In this document: positions 1 to 10,062 of the stretch, in pieces
Numbering within the stretch: position 1 is the first letter of the stretch
Layout: the number at the start of each line of letters is the position of its first letter
Assembly (NCBI GenBank): GCA_003427395.1
Contig: BFEA01000007.1
Location: 2,030,278-2,067,299, forward strand
DNA from: Chara braunii
Lineage: Eukaryota; Streptophyta; Charophyceae; Charales; Characeae
Direction: 5' to 3'
Length of the DNA: 37,022 bases
The notes under the pieces: model-generated
What the model was told of the DNA's origin: nothing
Seen by the model: only the letters and a program-made list of their open reading frames with translations
The model's database searches: none
Position numbers and translations under genes: made by a program

Positions 1-1355
1 GGAGTTTCCGTCGCTGTTCGTGCGCAGTGAGTCGGTGTGTTGACGACAACATAGCGGGGTCGAATGAGGAAGCGGGCGAGCGAGAGGGACATGACCACGA
101 GGAGGACGAGCGAGGGAGGAGGCGGTCAGGCAGGTGCGACGTCAAGCGTTTGGGAGGCAGCGCTAGCAGCGAGGGGACGGCGATTGAACCCGGGCTGGAA
201 AGTGTGCTAGGTACCTAAGGAGGGCGCAAGGGTGGTGAAGCAGGCTGACTGCACCCGATCGGTGGGCGGTGCCAGGTGCATTCGGGACTCGAGGTGGTAG
301 CGACAGAGAAGTGCGAAGGAAGGGCGGTGACATCGCTCGATTGCTTGGCGGGAACGAACGAGCGGAGGTGCGAGTTCGGGGTTCCTCGCTACGGCGGACC
401 CGAAGTTGGGGTCAGTTTGGTTAAGAAGTGAATAGATAGAGAGTAAGGGGGAGGAACTGCTGCGCAGCGATGGCACGAAGGGATGGATATGGCCGGGCGC
501 TGCGAAACGGCTAGCTGAGCAATAGCATTGGCTCTGACGAGGGAGTAACGGAGTCTGCTAGCGCGATTGTTGGGGTCAGCGCTCGGGAGTGCTGGAAGAG
601 GGGATGAATCTCTCCGCTTTCTTGCGGAAGATTCAGTTGTATTAGTCCTACTCTGCTAAGGGGTGTAACGCCAGGCGGACTGTTGCCGGGGACTTACCTG
701 CCGGCCGGAAGCGCCACTCCACCGATTGGTCGAAGCCTGCGGGTACAAAGGGGGAGGGATACTTACCGGTAGGCTTCGGAAACTTGAGTTGGAGGCCGTA
801 TTGAGAGGGGAAGCAGGGCAAGGAGAGCAATGGACAATTGGTGAAGGATGCTTGGGGGAACAGGGGAATGCTGAGAGGGAGAGAAAGGGAGGGGAGGCTT
901 ACCTGCAGGCGATAGCACGGCTCGTTACATAGGCCAAGGAGCAGGGGGATAGGGGATCCATCTGCTAACCAGCATACTGTCGGGCAAAGCGGGCCACGAG
1001 CTTGCAGGTCAACCTTCTAGACTGCGGGTGGTTGAGGCAGACGAAGTGTGGCCGCCTTCCGGCTGCGTTGGCCGGTGGCCAACGAAACTGCACCGTGATC
1101 TGCAAATTCCTGAGAGCCCTGCTGTCTGCTTGAGCAGGGTTCAGGCTACAACAATTGCTGCACCTACCGGCGGGTTGATGTGCTGCAGTTGATTCGGCTG
1201 TGCGGAGTGCCGCAGACTCGCTGTGTGCTGTGCTTGCTGGGCTTCCGCTGCACTTCGCGGCGCGGGTTCGTCGGGCACCTCCTGATCTTTGCGAAGGCGT
1301 ACGCGGTTTGAGCAACGCTGTTTAGAGCCGCATGGCTGCAGCCTCATTGGAAAAA

Positions 1356-1368
1356 GGGGGGGGGGGGG
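1356..1368 (+). repeat. Homopolymer G run inside the LTR
   Basis: An A5G13 tract lies here; the other LTR has 14 Gs at 21304-21317. It resembles a polypurine tract but lies well inside both LTR copies, so it is not the element's priming site. The length difference is typical of slippage. Confidence 0.8.
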
Positions 1369-1694
1369 TTGATATCGGCAGCGTGACTGATGTTGGGTCA
1401 AGCGGTTGCTACTAGGCCGCCATTGCGGGCCCCTCAGGCGCGGAAGAATTGAAGACCCTCTCAAGCGAGTCTGAGTGGTTCTTTTCTGAGTCTGAGAGTT
1501 TGAAACTTCTCCTTCTGCCTCCCCGACTCTAAGTCTGGTCCTTGGTTCTGAGAGGAAGGCGGCAGGCGGGCGTGTGGCCAGTAACCCGCGCCAAGGCCTT
1601 TGTGGGAGGTCGCCCCACCGATTGCGGGAGCTCTGCCGGGACTCAGGCGGAGTCCTGGAGGCAGGAAACTGAGTGGTAAACCCTTGACTCCCTC

Positions 1695-1700
1695 TATAAA
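1695..1700 (+). promoter_or_regulatory. Candidate TATA box of the LTR promoter
   Basis: TATAAA lies in CCCTCTATAAACCC. The same hexamer stands at the equivalent place in the 3' LTR (21644-21649) and in the diverged inverted LTR (32376-32381, minus strand), although surrounding bases have changed. Conservation across three copies suggests a core promoter. No transcription start is visible, so this is inference. Confidence 0.4.
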
Positions 1701-1940
1701 CCCTACTATAACCCCTACCTGTATATCTTTCTATGGTTTGACTTAGTGTACTGCGTGACTCCTGTACTCTGATTTTGGTTTGACTGTCATGACTTAAGTC
1801 AGACTGAAGTAAAGGAGTGTGTGTGCAATCTCAGTTTCAGGTTTGTTGATTGCCTGAAAGTGGACTATGAATAAGATGGGTTGCATCTGGGGGAAAGTTG
1901 GGAGGAAGGCAGTATTGTGTGCAACTTGACTGGGTCATTA

Positions 1941-2880
1941 AGGCTGGGAGATCCCCTTAAGTTTGGAGAAGCCCAGCACTTTGTTTATTTTTGAACTGCA
2001 TGGAGCCTCAGACCGCTCTATAAGTTTAGGTAGCCTGAAGCTCTGGAGGGCTGGGATGTCGTCATAAGTTTGGGGAGACCTAGTGTTGTGAACTGCATGG
2101 AGGGTCAGGACGCTCTATAAGTTTAGGTGTTCTGACTGCTCTGACTTGTGGAGGTTTGACTGTGAGTGGCTTTCAGGAACCCAAGACGCTCTATAAGTTT
2201 AGGTACCTTGGGTTGCCTCGTTTTGTTTGGGGTTTTCGCAGTTTCTTTGGTGCTGGACGAGGAGGTGTGAACCGCTCTATAAGTTTAGGTGGTTCAACCC
2301 TTCTCTTGTTTTGTTTTGAGGGGATAATTATGGTAGGGGACAGGCCGCTCTATAAGTTTAGGTAGCCTATCCCACTGCCTCGCACAGATTGGATCAGAGA
2401 GAAACGAACCTGGCTGAGGATCAGACCGCTCTATAAGTTTAGGTAGTCTGACCCAATGCCTCGCACATGTTGAAACCCAATGGATATAACTTGGCTATAT
2501 TATGTTACTATGTTATTAAGAATAGGCTAGTCAGACCGCTCTATAAGTTTAGGTAGCCTGACTATAGCTTATCATAACAGGAGAGAGTACAACTAAAGAG
2601 ACACAACTGAAGGTATACTTGGGCAAGCTGAGCAATGTTCTAAGTTGAGCGGCTCAGCCCTATGCCCCCTTGAAGATTAAGTTCATATATATATATATAA
2701 CTTGGCTATTTAAACACTTCAGGGCGACTAGAGTGGTCTAGTCGGACGCCCAAAGAAAAAAGTAGTTGTGCCCTTTGTTTGTGTATACCTGGCCAAGTCA
2801 GAACGCTCTATAAGTTTAGGTATTCTGACTTTGGGCCTGGCTAAGTTGGGTGCGCTCTGTAAGTTCAGGTGCCCTGACCT
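1941..2880 (+). repeat. Array of ~11 hairpins with conserved core and variable arms (5' LTR)
   Basis: Most units contain the core CGCTCTATAAGTTTAGGT, flanked by arms that differ between units but pair within a unit. Examples: AACCCAAG/CTTGGGTT (2178-2185, 2207-2214), TGAACC/GGTTCA (2268-2273, 2291-2296), TCAGAC/GTCTGA (2421-2426, 2446-2451), TAGTCAG/CTGACTA (2528-2534, 2558-2564) and AAGTCAGAA/TTCTGACTT (2795-2803, 2823-2831). More diverged members are GCTGGG/CCCAGC near 1944-1976 and GCTGAGC/GCTCAGC near 2627-2655. Spacing is irregular, roughly 50-250 bases. Function is unknown. Possible roles are RNA structure, packaging or protein binding. No protein is encoded. Confidence 0.85.
2687..2699 (+). 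repeat. AT dinucleotide microsatellite
   Basis: A short (AT)n run lies between two hairpin units. It is about 8 bases longer in the 3' LTR, near 22858-22878, consistent with slippage. Confidence 0.75.
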
Positions 2881-3159
2881 ATGCCTTATGTAAGTTGGGT
2901 ATGAGGGGATAACTCACTGAAAGGTCATGAACTATTGTTTCTTCAGACTGGCTTGGGGATGGTGAGAGTACTTACCTTCGTGGTTTGGCCTGCATGTGGC
3001 TAAGTGGGATTACTACTTGGTCTGGATTTTCAGGTTGACAGGTAGTTGCTTTAGAGGCTCGCCACGTGCTACAGCGATACGAGTTAGGTAAATTTCTGCA
3101 TTTTCTGAGCTGACTTTATTTTACTTAGATCGATTTTTGCATTTTTCTGAGGGTCGCTA

Positions 3160-3740
3160 CTATACTTGGACCTGTATAAATTCTGGTAAGTTACTTTCTC
3201 TACGGGAAGCGCTGCCGAAATTTCTACAGATTCAAGGAGTTAGACAAATTTTCGACTTGTCAAAGTTCAGTTTGTCTTTTCGTCATATCCGACTTAGTAA
3301 AAATCTGGAAAGTCTCCTTTTCTAAAGGGAGTGCTGCTAAAATTTTTGCTAATTCAGGGAGTTTGACAAAACTGGGCTTTGGGATGTCAGAGTTAGTCTT
3401 AGGTTTTAAACTTGGCTTTGTATGAATTTTTGGGAAGCACTTTTCTAGGGGGAGTGCTGCCGAAATTTCTGCAAAACTGAGGAGTTAGCCAGATTCTGTC
3501 TAAGTTGAACCCAAGGTTGGGGGTTCAGTTCAACTTCGACTTGGTACGAATCTGGGAAATCCCCAATTTCAAAGAGGGGGGCTGCCCAAATTTCTGCTAA
3601 GTCAGAGAGATAGACAAAATTTGATTTTCAAGAGTTATGGAATACTTCTTCTTTTGATATTCGAGCTGGTAAAAATTTTGAAAAGGCACTTTTCCTACGG
3701 GGAGCGCTGCCAAAATTTTCCTAAATTAGCGAAGTTGGAT
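3160..3740 (+). repeat. Five tandem ~123-bp diverged units (5' LTR)
   Basis: Units begin near 3182, 3305, 3429, 3552 and 3677. Each follows the pattern of a TCTGG-like start, a pyrimidine run, a purine run, a GCTGCCGAAATTTCTG-like block, and then an AGGAGTTAGACAAA-like block. A short hairpin sits at the pyrimidine/purine step, with arms that change between units: CTCC/GGGAG in unit 2, GCACT/AGTGC in unit 3, CCCC/GGGG in unit 4. The array is repeated in the 3' LTR and, in inverted orientation, in the diverged LTR. Confidence 0.8.
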
Positions 3741-3875
3741 TACATTTTGACAGGTGACGATTCTGGCGATCCACCCTAAATAGGAAAGATTCAGCCAGGG
3801 TCTGCCTTTGCTTTGGGCACCGCTTCGAGGTAGATTCAGGCCTGGCTAGCTAGGAGGATTTGAGTGAGAATATGT

Positions 3876-3999
3876 TATGGAGTCGTATTCTCCATACGTT
3901 CATGATCTCAGCTTGGGGATTGACCTGTCATGTGTTACAGGTCGTCTTGATCTTTCGATTCAAGATCAGGACTAGATTCAGCTTGATCCCTTGAGGATC
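3876..3999 (+). repeat. Run of consecutive perfect short hairpins
   Basis: TATGGAG/CTCCATA (3876-3882, 3890-3896), GACCTGT/ACAGGTC (3922-3928, 3937-3943), GATCTT/AAGATC (3949-3954, 3962-3967) and GATCC/GGATC (3985-3989, 3995-3999) follow one another. Each has a 5-8 base loop. The same run occurs in the 3' LTR. It suggests a structured RNA segment of the LTR transcript, but no family is recognised. Confidence 0.6.
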
Positions 4000-4718
4000 G
4001 TCTTCTGTTGTCACTGATAAAAGGTCGGTTGCCGATTCGTCAGTCCTCGACTCAATTTCAACTCATTCCCCGTACTCAACCTAAAAGGCTTTAGCCCTGG
4101 TGGTTTTTACTGTTTGTTAAGGGTTTCACCCGGACTTTTATTGAATGGTTACTTAACAAAGGTACTGAGTATTTAATTGAGGTTGGTTGGACTGGCGGTT
4201 GGGGCTTGCATGGCTAAAGCGAAGGGGTATGAGCATAGAGAATGGTTGGGGTTAACTCCGTGTAGTGTGTGTTTTGTCACTTGATTCTTGGTGTGGTTGC
4301 AGGTATGTCCTGTGGCTCGGATTTGGATTTGGACTGCCTACGATTCTATATACATATGCATGGTTGTGAGGGGTCCCACTGTGCCTGTGAGAAGTGATCA
4401 TCATAACTCTATCCCCCTTCCGTATGTATGTGTGCATATACGTATGATGAGTGTTCGGGAGGCCTAAAAGGTCATGTTAGCAACTGCGTGAGAGTTGGGA
4501 TTGACGGACAGGGAAAACCCTCCATCCTGCCTATTCTGCGTCTTGGGGATTTCTTAGTCGGACGTTGGTCCTGGGTCGGGATTCAAGGTCCTTGTCCAGG
4601 ACATCCCAAGCCCCAGGCCCTGAAGGGGAGGAGTCTCCCCTCGCATAGAGCCTATTTACTTTGGCCGGCAGGGCACTCCGCCTGAAGGGCGGAAATGTCG
4701 CGAGGGCCGAACGGCATG

Positions 4719-4785
4719 TCCTTCAGCCATTCAATATCGTGAGGGGTAGCCCTTCGCGATGGGTTCCTTCAGCCATTCAACATCG
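4719..4785 (+). repeat. Two 21-bp near-identical direct repeats
   Basis: A 21-base motif starting TCCTTCAGCCATTCAA occurs at 4719-4739 and 4765-4785 with one difference. Both copies are kept in the 3' LTR. The surrounding segment, roughly 4440-5030, seems to be missing from the inverted diverged LTR. Confidence 0.65.
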
Positions 4786-5310
4786 CTAGGCCGATGCCAC
4801 GGTTACCACATATGATTCGCATCAGTGGTTGGCATAGGGTTGGCCTGCGGCCGCACAGTTTTATATCAGAGCCCCGCACGCGACGCCTCACCGCCCCAAC
4901 GTCTAAAAGTTATGGGACCGTCGGGCTTGCGCGTAGGCGCAGCGCTTGGGATTATCGTAGGCCGCCGACACCGCCCACAAACGGGAAGTGTGTCCCAAGG
5001 CCATGAGTTTTTTTTGTTTTAAAGGCCATAAGACCTTTGCCCTATCCCCTCTTCTTGGGTTCGTGCGAGTCTTGTTGCTTCTTAGAGATTTTTTATAGTT
5101 GGACGTTGTAGTCCGTGACAGCCGTCAAAGTCAAACCCCTTGATTTTCACCCAGATCCCGGGGAGGACTCACCCCTAGGGCCGCGAGAGACGACTACCAC
5201 CACAGGCATGGGCCTGTGTACCACCCGCTCTGCATAAGGGTGCAGAAGAGGGTGTGTGGTCTCCAACTGCGCATGGCGGTTGTCTAGCGTCGAGAGATTA
5301 ACCTTCAAGG

Positions 5311-5362
5311 CGCGTGTCAGCCGACACTTGAGTGTCGAACGCGACCCTCGAGATTAACGAGG
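5311..5362 (+). repeat. Nested hairpins in the distal LTR
   Basis: CGACACT/AGTGTCG (5322-5328, 5331-5337) sits inside CGCGT/ACGCG (5311-5315, 5339-5343). CCTCG/CGAGG (5346-5350, 5358-5362) follows. The last hairpin is kept in the inverted LTR near 29375-29395. Function unknown. Confidence 0.5.
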
Positions 5363-5871
5363 ACCGCGCGAGTATGGGTACCATGTGGTACACTATTGTT
5401 GCGACCCCTTACGTGCGTTTGCATCGCAAGTCGATATGAGTTAGCCCTGCGTCAGCGCGATTTTTATACTAAGTCTCGCGCGAGACGCCTATCCGATTTC
5501 CGCGTCGGGAAGTTATGGGTTGGCTACCGAGGGGCTAGGAGCGTTGTCGCGTTGTTTGCGTTGTGTCGTTCCGTGTGTATGTGTGCGTATTGTTGTCGTG
5601 TGGTCGTTAAGTGGTGTGCGCGTGGTGTGTGGGATGCGTCCTAGTCGACCGACAACGAGTCGCGCTTGGGACTTCAGGCCCCCAAGATGTCAGTTCGCGT
5701 GCGGGTCCGATAAGGGCGTATTTACCGCGCATACCCCCTATGCTACAACGAACGAGAAACGCCCTCGGCTGCTCCACCTCTGTGATTGCAACTGATTAGC
5801 TTTCGTACTGTGGACTGGTAGCTCGGTGGGGATACGCCCACCGAAGGGAGGTGACAGCTCCCGTAAGGTGG

Positions 5872-5879
5872 AGGTAAGT
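5872..5879 (+). promoter_or_regulatory. Candidate 5' splice site in the LTR
   Basis: AGGTAAGT matches the eukaryotic 5' splice consensus and lies 190 bases upstream of the primer-binding site. It is conserved in the 3' LTR and in the inverted diverged LTR (minus strand, near 28865), but lost in the fragment at 34830-35287. It could be the donor for a spliced message that skips gag-pol and uses the acceptor at 13225. This requires transcription to start upstream in the LTR. Confidence 0.4.
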
Positions 5880-6064
5880 TGTGCCTCGCATAGGCCCTAT
5901 CTTGTCGTAGGGGCTCGCGAGAGGTATGGCTGGCGCACTCGGCCGGGGCGGCCTAAGGAAGCTCCATTTGTGTATTCGTGACGAGGTTGGTCCAACTCCT
6001 ACGTAACGCGGCCGAGAGGGTCCCGCACTGCCACGCGCGGTGTCGGACCGATGCGCTCGACAGG

Positions 6065-6083
6065 TGGCGCTGTTGTCGGGGAT
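6065..6083 (+). other. Primer-binding site, tRNA-Asp type
   Basis: TGGCGCTGTTGTCGGGGAT is complementary to the 3' end of plant-type tRNA-Asp(GUC), including the CCA tail, with two mismatches, both C-to-T. It starts three bases after the LTR end, where reverse transcription of an LTR element is primed. The tRNA sequence is recalled from general knowledge. Confidence 0.85.
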
Positions 6084-6462
6084 AACGGAAGCCTACGGTT
6101 GTGCCTTGTGGAACGACATCCGGGTACGAGAGTGAGGGAGAACTAGGCATATGAGCGGGACAAGAGAAGGACTATGAGACGGACTGTATGGTGATCTATA
6201 TGACAATGAGTTGGATGATTGATTGATTGACGGTCCGACTCACAGCTCAGTGCTGTATGCGGATGAGGAAGTCCTATGGTAAGGATAAGCGTTATCTAGA
6301 TGAGGCCAAAGGGGATGGGAGAAGGAATGCCTGCCAGGTCTAGAGTGGGGTGTCTAAGGTGGTCAACCCGATAGGGTCATGAAAGGTTGAGTCGCTTAGT
6401 GAGGTCCTCTGTCCCATCGTCTCTTATAACAGGAAGATTGAAGTCGAAGGCGGGTGACCAAA
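6084..6462 (+). other. Untranslated leader between PBS and gag
   Basis: No long frame and no recognised motif is present. A TGATTGATTGATTGA microrepeat lies near 6217-6231. In LTR elements this is where packaging signals sit, but I see no specific one. Confidence 0.5.
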
Positions 6463-7209
6463 ATGCCAGAAGAGATGGCGGACGGTGGGAGGAAACTTGT
6501 GACTTTCGATGACCTCATCGATGCCCTGGACAAGCGCGAGAGGGCGCCGAGCAATGTCCCAAAGGTCGAGACATTCCACTTCAAAGGGAATCGGGTATCT
6601 GATTGGTTGGATCTGACAGAGCAGGCGCTGGTGGGACTGTCAGATGAGGTCAAGCTCCTGCGGGTCCTGAGGTATGTCCTGCGTAGCCACCATCGAGAGG
6701 TAACTAAGGTTGTGGACGCCGCCAGTGGCAGTTGGGCAAAGTTTGGAGACCTAATGCGAAGGAAGTATAGGCTGGGGGACGACTTGTTGACCATGGCCGA
6801 CTTGGAGGCCATGAAGAAGGAAGACTCCTCTACCATTGGGGCGTTCGTGCACGACTTCAAGAAAAAGGTGAGGAAAGTGCACGGCATTTCTGAGGAGGCG
6901 AAGTGTGCCACATTTTTGGGGCTGCTTACAGGCTCGGAGGCCACAGAGTTGACGAAGTATGGGGAAGGGAGTGAGAGGCTCACCTGGGCAACCATTGACA
7001 AGGGAGTGGAAGAAGGGAGCCTGGACCAGGTGGAGCAGCACCAAATAAGGTTGCAAAGGCGCAAGAGGAAGGAGAGGGATCCTACTGCATCCGGGACCCC
7101 GGGGGTGAAGAGAATAGTCACGGACGTGTTGGCGGCACTGGGGTTTGACAGCGAAGCAAAACTACAGAAAAGAGTGGTGGCAGGGCCCAAGGCCGGACGT
7201 CAGGAGTAG
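6463..7209 (+). pseudogene. gag: Gag, N-terminal part (capsid-like), broken at its 3' end
   Basis: Gag forms the virus-like particle in which the element's RNA is packaged and reverse transcribed. The frame opens at ATG 6463, in a good context (A at -3), and gives about 248 residues. It is helical and charged. A segment from FKGNRVSDWLDLTEQAL to the WAKFGDLMRRKYRLGDD stretch has the pattern of the retrotransposon Gag domain. The frame ends at TAG 7207-7209, but the Gag reading continues in another frame (GDEEARREDYGGGE from 7209). A frameshift in about 7170-7209 has therefore separated it from its nucleocapsid part. Family assignment rests on position and pattern, not on a search. Confidence 0.8.
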
Positions 7210-7997
7210 GAGATGAGGAGGCAAGGCGCGAAGACTACGGCGGAGGGGAGACGGGCTCCCAATCCCTGACTAAGGCCTAGAGGAAGCAGCATAATATGCT
7301 ACTGGGGGGACAGGGATCAGGGAAAGGGCAGGCTCCCCAAGCCCTTACCGCACCACTACCTGTCGCCGCGGCTGCCCCAGCGCCCGCGCCAGCCGGATCA
7401 TCGCACATGGGGCCGCCGCCATCTTGTGGACACTGGGTGCCGCATTGCCAATCCACGCCCTGGCCCAGTTGTAACCACTGCGTCTCGTGTGGAGGGAGTC
7501 AGGCCCACACAGGGCACATGGTCCCCTATTCAGGCCCATCCGCAAGTATGGGCCCCCCGAGCTACCCGACGACTCAAAGCCAGCCCGTGGCTCAACCGCC
7601 ACCCTCCCAGCAGGCCTCGCAAGCTAGTGTGGCCGGGGGAGGAGGCCAAGGACAAGGCGGGCAGGGCAATGGGGGCCGGGGCCAAGGAGGTAGAGGAGGG
7701 GGCGGCCAGGGGCGAGGAGGAAATGGTGGAGGCCGTGGAGGAGGCTGGAATGGTAAAGGGGGTCAGAACCAAGGTGGCCAAGGCAGCCAGGGAGGGGGCC
7801 AAGGGTACGGGAGACCCCACTTCGACCGGCGGAACACAACTTGTTGGCATTGTGGCGAGGTGGGCCACACCGTACGATTCTGGCAACAGCGGCGGGACGA
7901 CGAAAAGGCAGGATTAATCTCCACCTGTATGGACGGGGATATATACGACCGGTGGGGAATGCATATTGACCCCAAGACCTCGGGAGGAATCAGGTAG
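7209..7997 (+). pseudogene. gag: Gag C-terminal part with glycine-rich tract and damaged zinc knuckle
   Basis: This frame continues Gag after the frameshift. An in-frame TAG lies at 7278-7280 and another at 7995-7997. A Pro/Ala/Ser-rich part contains a Cys/His cluster (SCGHWVPHC, SCNHCVSC). It is followed by a long Gly/Gln/Arg-rich tract, common in nucleic-acid-binding proteins. The nucleocapsid motif at 7842-7883 reads CX2CX4HX4W: the last zinc ligand is Trp (TGG), not Cys. After 16 residues comes DGDIYDRWG, which matches the tail of the second Gag-like protein downstream. Loss of the fourth ligand should weaken zinc and RNA binding. Confidence 0.8.
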
Positions 7998-9215
7998 GAA
8001 GCCCTCAGGCGGGCAGCGGCCGGGCCTCCAGCAGCCCCGACAATGTTCAGGATATGGCAAGAAAGGCAAGACCCCGGCGTAAGGGTCGAGGAGATTATGG
8101 ATGAAAATGAGGAAGTGACTCAGCGGCTGAAGGCGGGGACTATAAAGGAGGAACCCATAGTTGTTGAGTCCGATGAAGAGGTGCAGGAAGTGGTGAGAGA
8201 GTCAGCCTCGACCATCCTGGAGAGAATGGAGGACCTGCTTGCAAAGGTCCGCAGGTATCAGGAACGACTAAGGGCGATGTGTGGAAAGGCGCGGGAGTGG
8301 GAAATGAGCCTTTCTGAGGTGATGCTCTATGGGTCCGGTCCGGAGTCGTCATCAGGACCGCAAGGATGTCCAAGCGTGGCAACGACCGGGGCAGGTCCTA
8401 GGTCAGGGATGACCTTTAGACCTCCTACGTCGCATGGAAGGGTACCACAGGCCGCGCAGACTAAGGGCCAAAGTAAGGCTACCACCAGTCAAGGGTCCAG
8501 CCAGGCACCCAGTCGGGCGCCCCTTCGAAAGGACCCTGAGCTCGAACGAAGGAAGGAAGTGGTAGATGTCCAAGAGGAGGAAGATGAGGGTGATGACGAA
8601 GAGGATGAGAAGCTTCGGCAGGAGGAGGACCGGAGGGCGGAACAGAGGGCCAAGAAGAGAGGGGCTCAGGGAGGGGCGGAGCCGAGTCTGCATGATGGCG
8701 TGCCAAAAAGGAAGAAGTACGCAGTCCGGCTAAAGGAAGGTTTTGACGTGGAGCGAATGGTGGACAAGCTCCTGGAGGGCCATAATGATTTGATGAATTT
8801 AAAAGACATTTTGGCGTCGGCACCAAGGCTCCGTGGCGAGCTGAAAGGGCGGCTCTTGCGAAGGTTAGTGCCCAATGTCCACCCGAGCTCAATTCTGCCC
8901 AGGGAGATAGAGTGGACAGAGGCGGGCACCAGGATGGATTGGAAATGTGTGGCGTGTGGGTTGGTGGACTTGAAGGTGAGGGACCAACCAAGCATTGCAA
9001 TGGTGGACATGGGCGCGGAAATGAATATCATCCGGGAGCGAGACGCGATGATGTTAGGGTTGAAAGTTGACCATTCGGGCCATGGTGTGCTGCACGGCGC
9101 TAACTGCAAGACCATTTTCTGCGGCACAGCGTCTAATGTGATGGTGGAGATTGGGAGAGTAAGAGCGCGAACGTGCTTCTTCGTCATGCCCGATGTCGAC
9201 CTCCCTACCTTCTAG
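7998..9215 (+). pseudogene. pol: Gag-Pol linker and aspartic protease, catalytic motif altered
   Basis: It is in the same frame as the preceding block across the TAG at 7995-7997. It has a coiled-coil-like stretch (about 8190-8310), a low-complexity Ser/Gln/Pro segment, a run of acidic residues (about 8560-8640) and a basic PKRKK cluster. The retropepsin region follows. The protease matures Gag-Pol inside the particle. Its active-site motif, normally D[T/S]GA, is DMGA at 9006-9017, in the context AMVDMGAEMNII; ACG to ATG would explain it. The frame ends at TAG 9213-9215, while the typical continuation LLGRSFL is read one frame over from about 9207. A frameshift therefore lies at about 9200-9210. 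Confidence 0.83.
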
Positions 9216-9697
9216 GGAGGTCGTTCCTCTGCCGAACAGAAACCTTGGTCTTCAACAGGCATGAGGGGACGATGATCCTGGCTCTATCCGATCCGGCTTG
9301 CGGAAACTACAAAATCATCAAGTGCCGGAACACAGGGCCCGGAAGTACGAGGAATAGGCTCAACCTCGGCTCCTTTACCTTCAAGGAGTCTGAGTACGCG
9401 CGGCGGAGGCTCCGGGAGGAACAGGAGGGGGAAGGAGCAGGCGAGGTGCTGTCCCTGAGCCTTAACGATGTGAATAAGGCAATGGAGGTGGTGGCGGCGC
9501 ATGATATGGCGGACCCTGAGGCTATAAAGGCATTGAGGGAGCAGGTCCTGGATAGCCCTCAGATGGGAGAGGTGGAGCTGATCTATCGGCTTCCCGGGAG
9601 GAAAGGAGACCCTGCGGTGGCCCAGGTCCGAACGACAAGTCGGCCTTTTTTAGGGGAGGGCTTAAGCTGGGCTCCCAAAGGCGGTACAAGACTATAG
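9206..9697 (+). pseudogene. pol: Protease end and protease-RT connector, frameshifted
   Basis: It begins at LLGRSFLCRTETLVFN, the usual end of a retropepsin domain. A charged connector follows (GESEYARRRLREEQEGEG-like region and DVNKAMEVVAAHDMADPEAIK). The frame ends at TAG 9695-9697. The sense reading resumes in the next frame as SQRRYKTIDKKCRPVPVLVT from about 9673, so another frameshift lies between about 9570 and 9660. A run of six Ts near 9645 is a plausible site. It has no function on its own. Confidence 0.72.
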
Positions 9698-10062
9698 ATA
9701 AGAAGTGCCGCCCGGTCCCCGTGCTTGTCACGGAGAACGAGGAAGCCTATTATGAGCGAGAGAGAGGGCTGATAAGGCGTATGAGGGAGCACGCGCAGGC
9801 AGGGCCGTGCCACATCAATAATGAGAACGAGGAAGGGCTGATAATTGGCGAACCTGGCTTCCTTTCGCCTCAGGAAAGGACCTTGATGGTGGAGACCATG
9901 AAGAGGAAGCATTGCGCGTATGCGTTTAATGATGACGAGCGTGGGAGGTTGGACGTGGATAAGATCCTGATGATACGAATCCATACCGTCCCACACGAGC
10001 CGTGGAACCTAAGGGGCGTGCGATACCCGAACCCGGATGAGGAGAAAAAAGTGGTGGATTAG
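9661..10062 (+). pseudogene. pol: Reverse transcriptase, N-terminal part
   Basis: The segment reads from about LKLGSQRRYKTID through EPGFLSPQERTLMVETMKRK and IHTVPHEPWNLRGVRYPNP to a TAG at 10060-10062. The next block continues in the same frame, so this is a nonsense mutation and not a gene end. It precedes the palm/fingers region of the Ty3/gypsy reverse transcriptase, which copies the element's RNA into DNA. Confidence 0.75.

Larger units (their letters stand above)
1..6062 (+). repeat. 5' LTR, 3' portion (at least 6.06 kb)
   Basis: It is homologous over its whole length to 19984-26244. It ends in CTCGACA at 6062, and the primer-binding site starts 3 bases later; this fixes its right boundary. 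Homology to the second copy stops exactly there. Its expected TG start is not in the window. It contains no credible gene; short open frames here translate the hairpin array or GC-rich repeats. By eye about 13 of the first 300 aligned bases differ between copies, while 3170-5267 shows no difference. Relative to the 3' LTR it has about 36 extra bases near 1059-1096 and 105 extra bases near 1741-1845. Confidence 0.92.

Noticed and set aside
1356-1368. A5G13 run as a polypurine tract, making the LTR much shorter
   Set aside because: Homology between the two copies extends over a kilobase to its left, so it lies inside the repeat.
4428-5022. Open frames preserved identically in both LTRs
   Set aside because: Identity there is part of the 2.1-kb identical block at DNA level, so it is not evidence of selection on protein.
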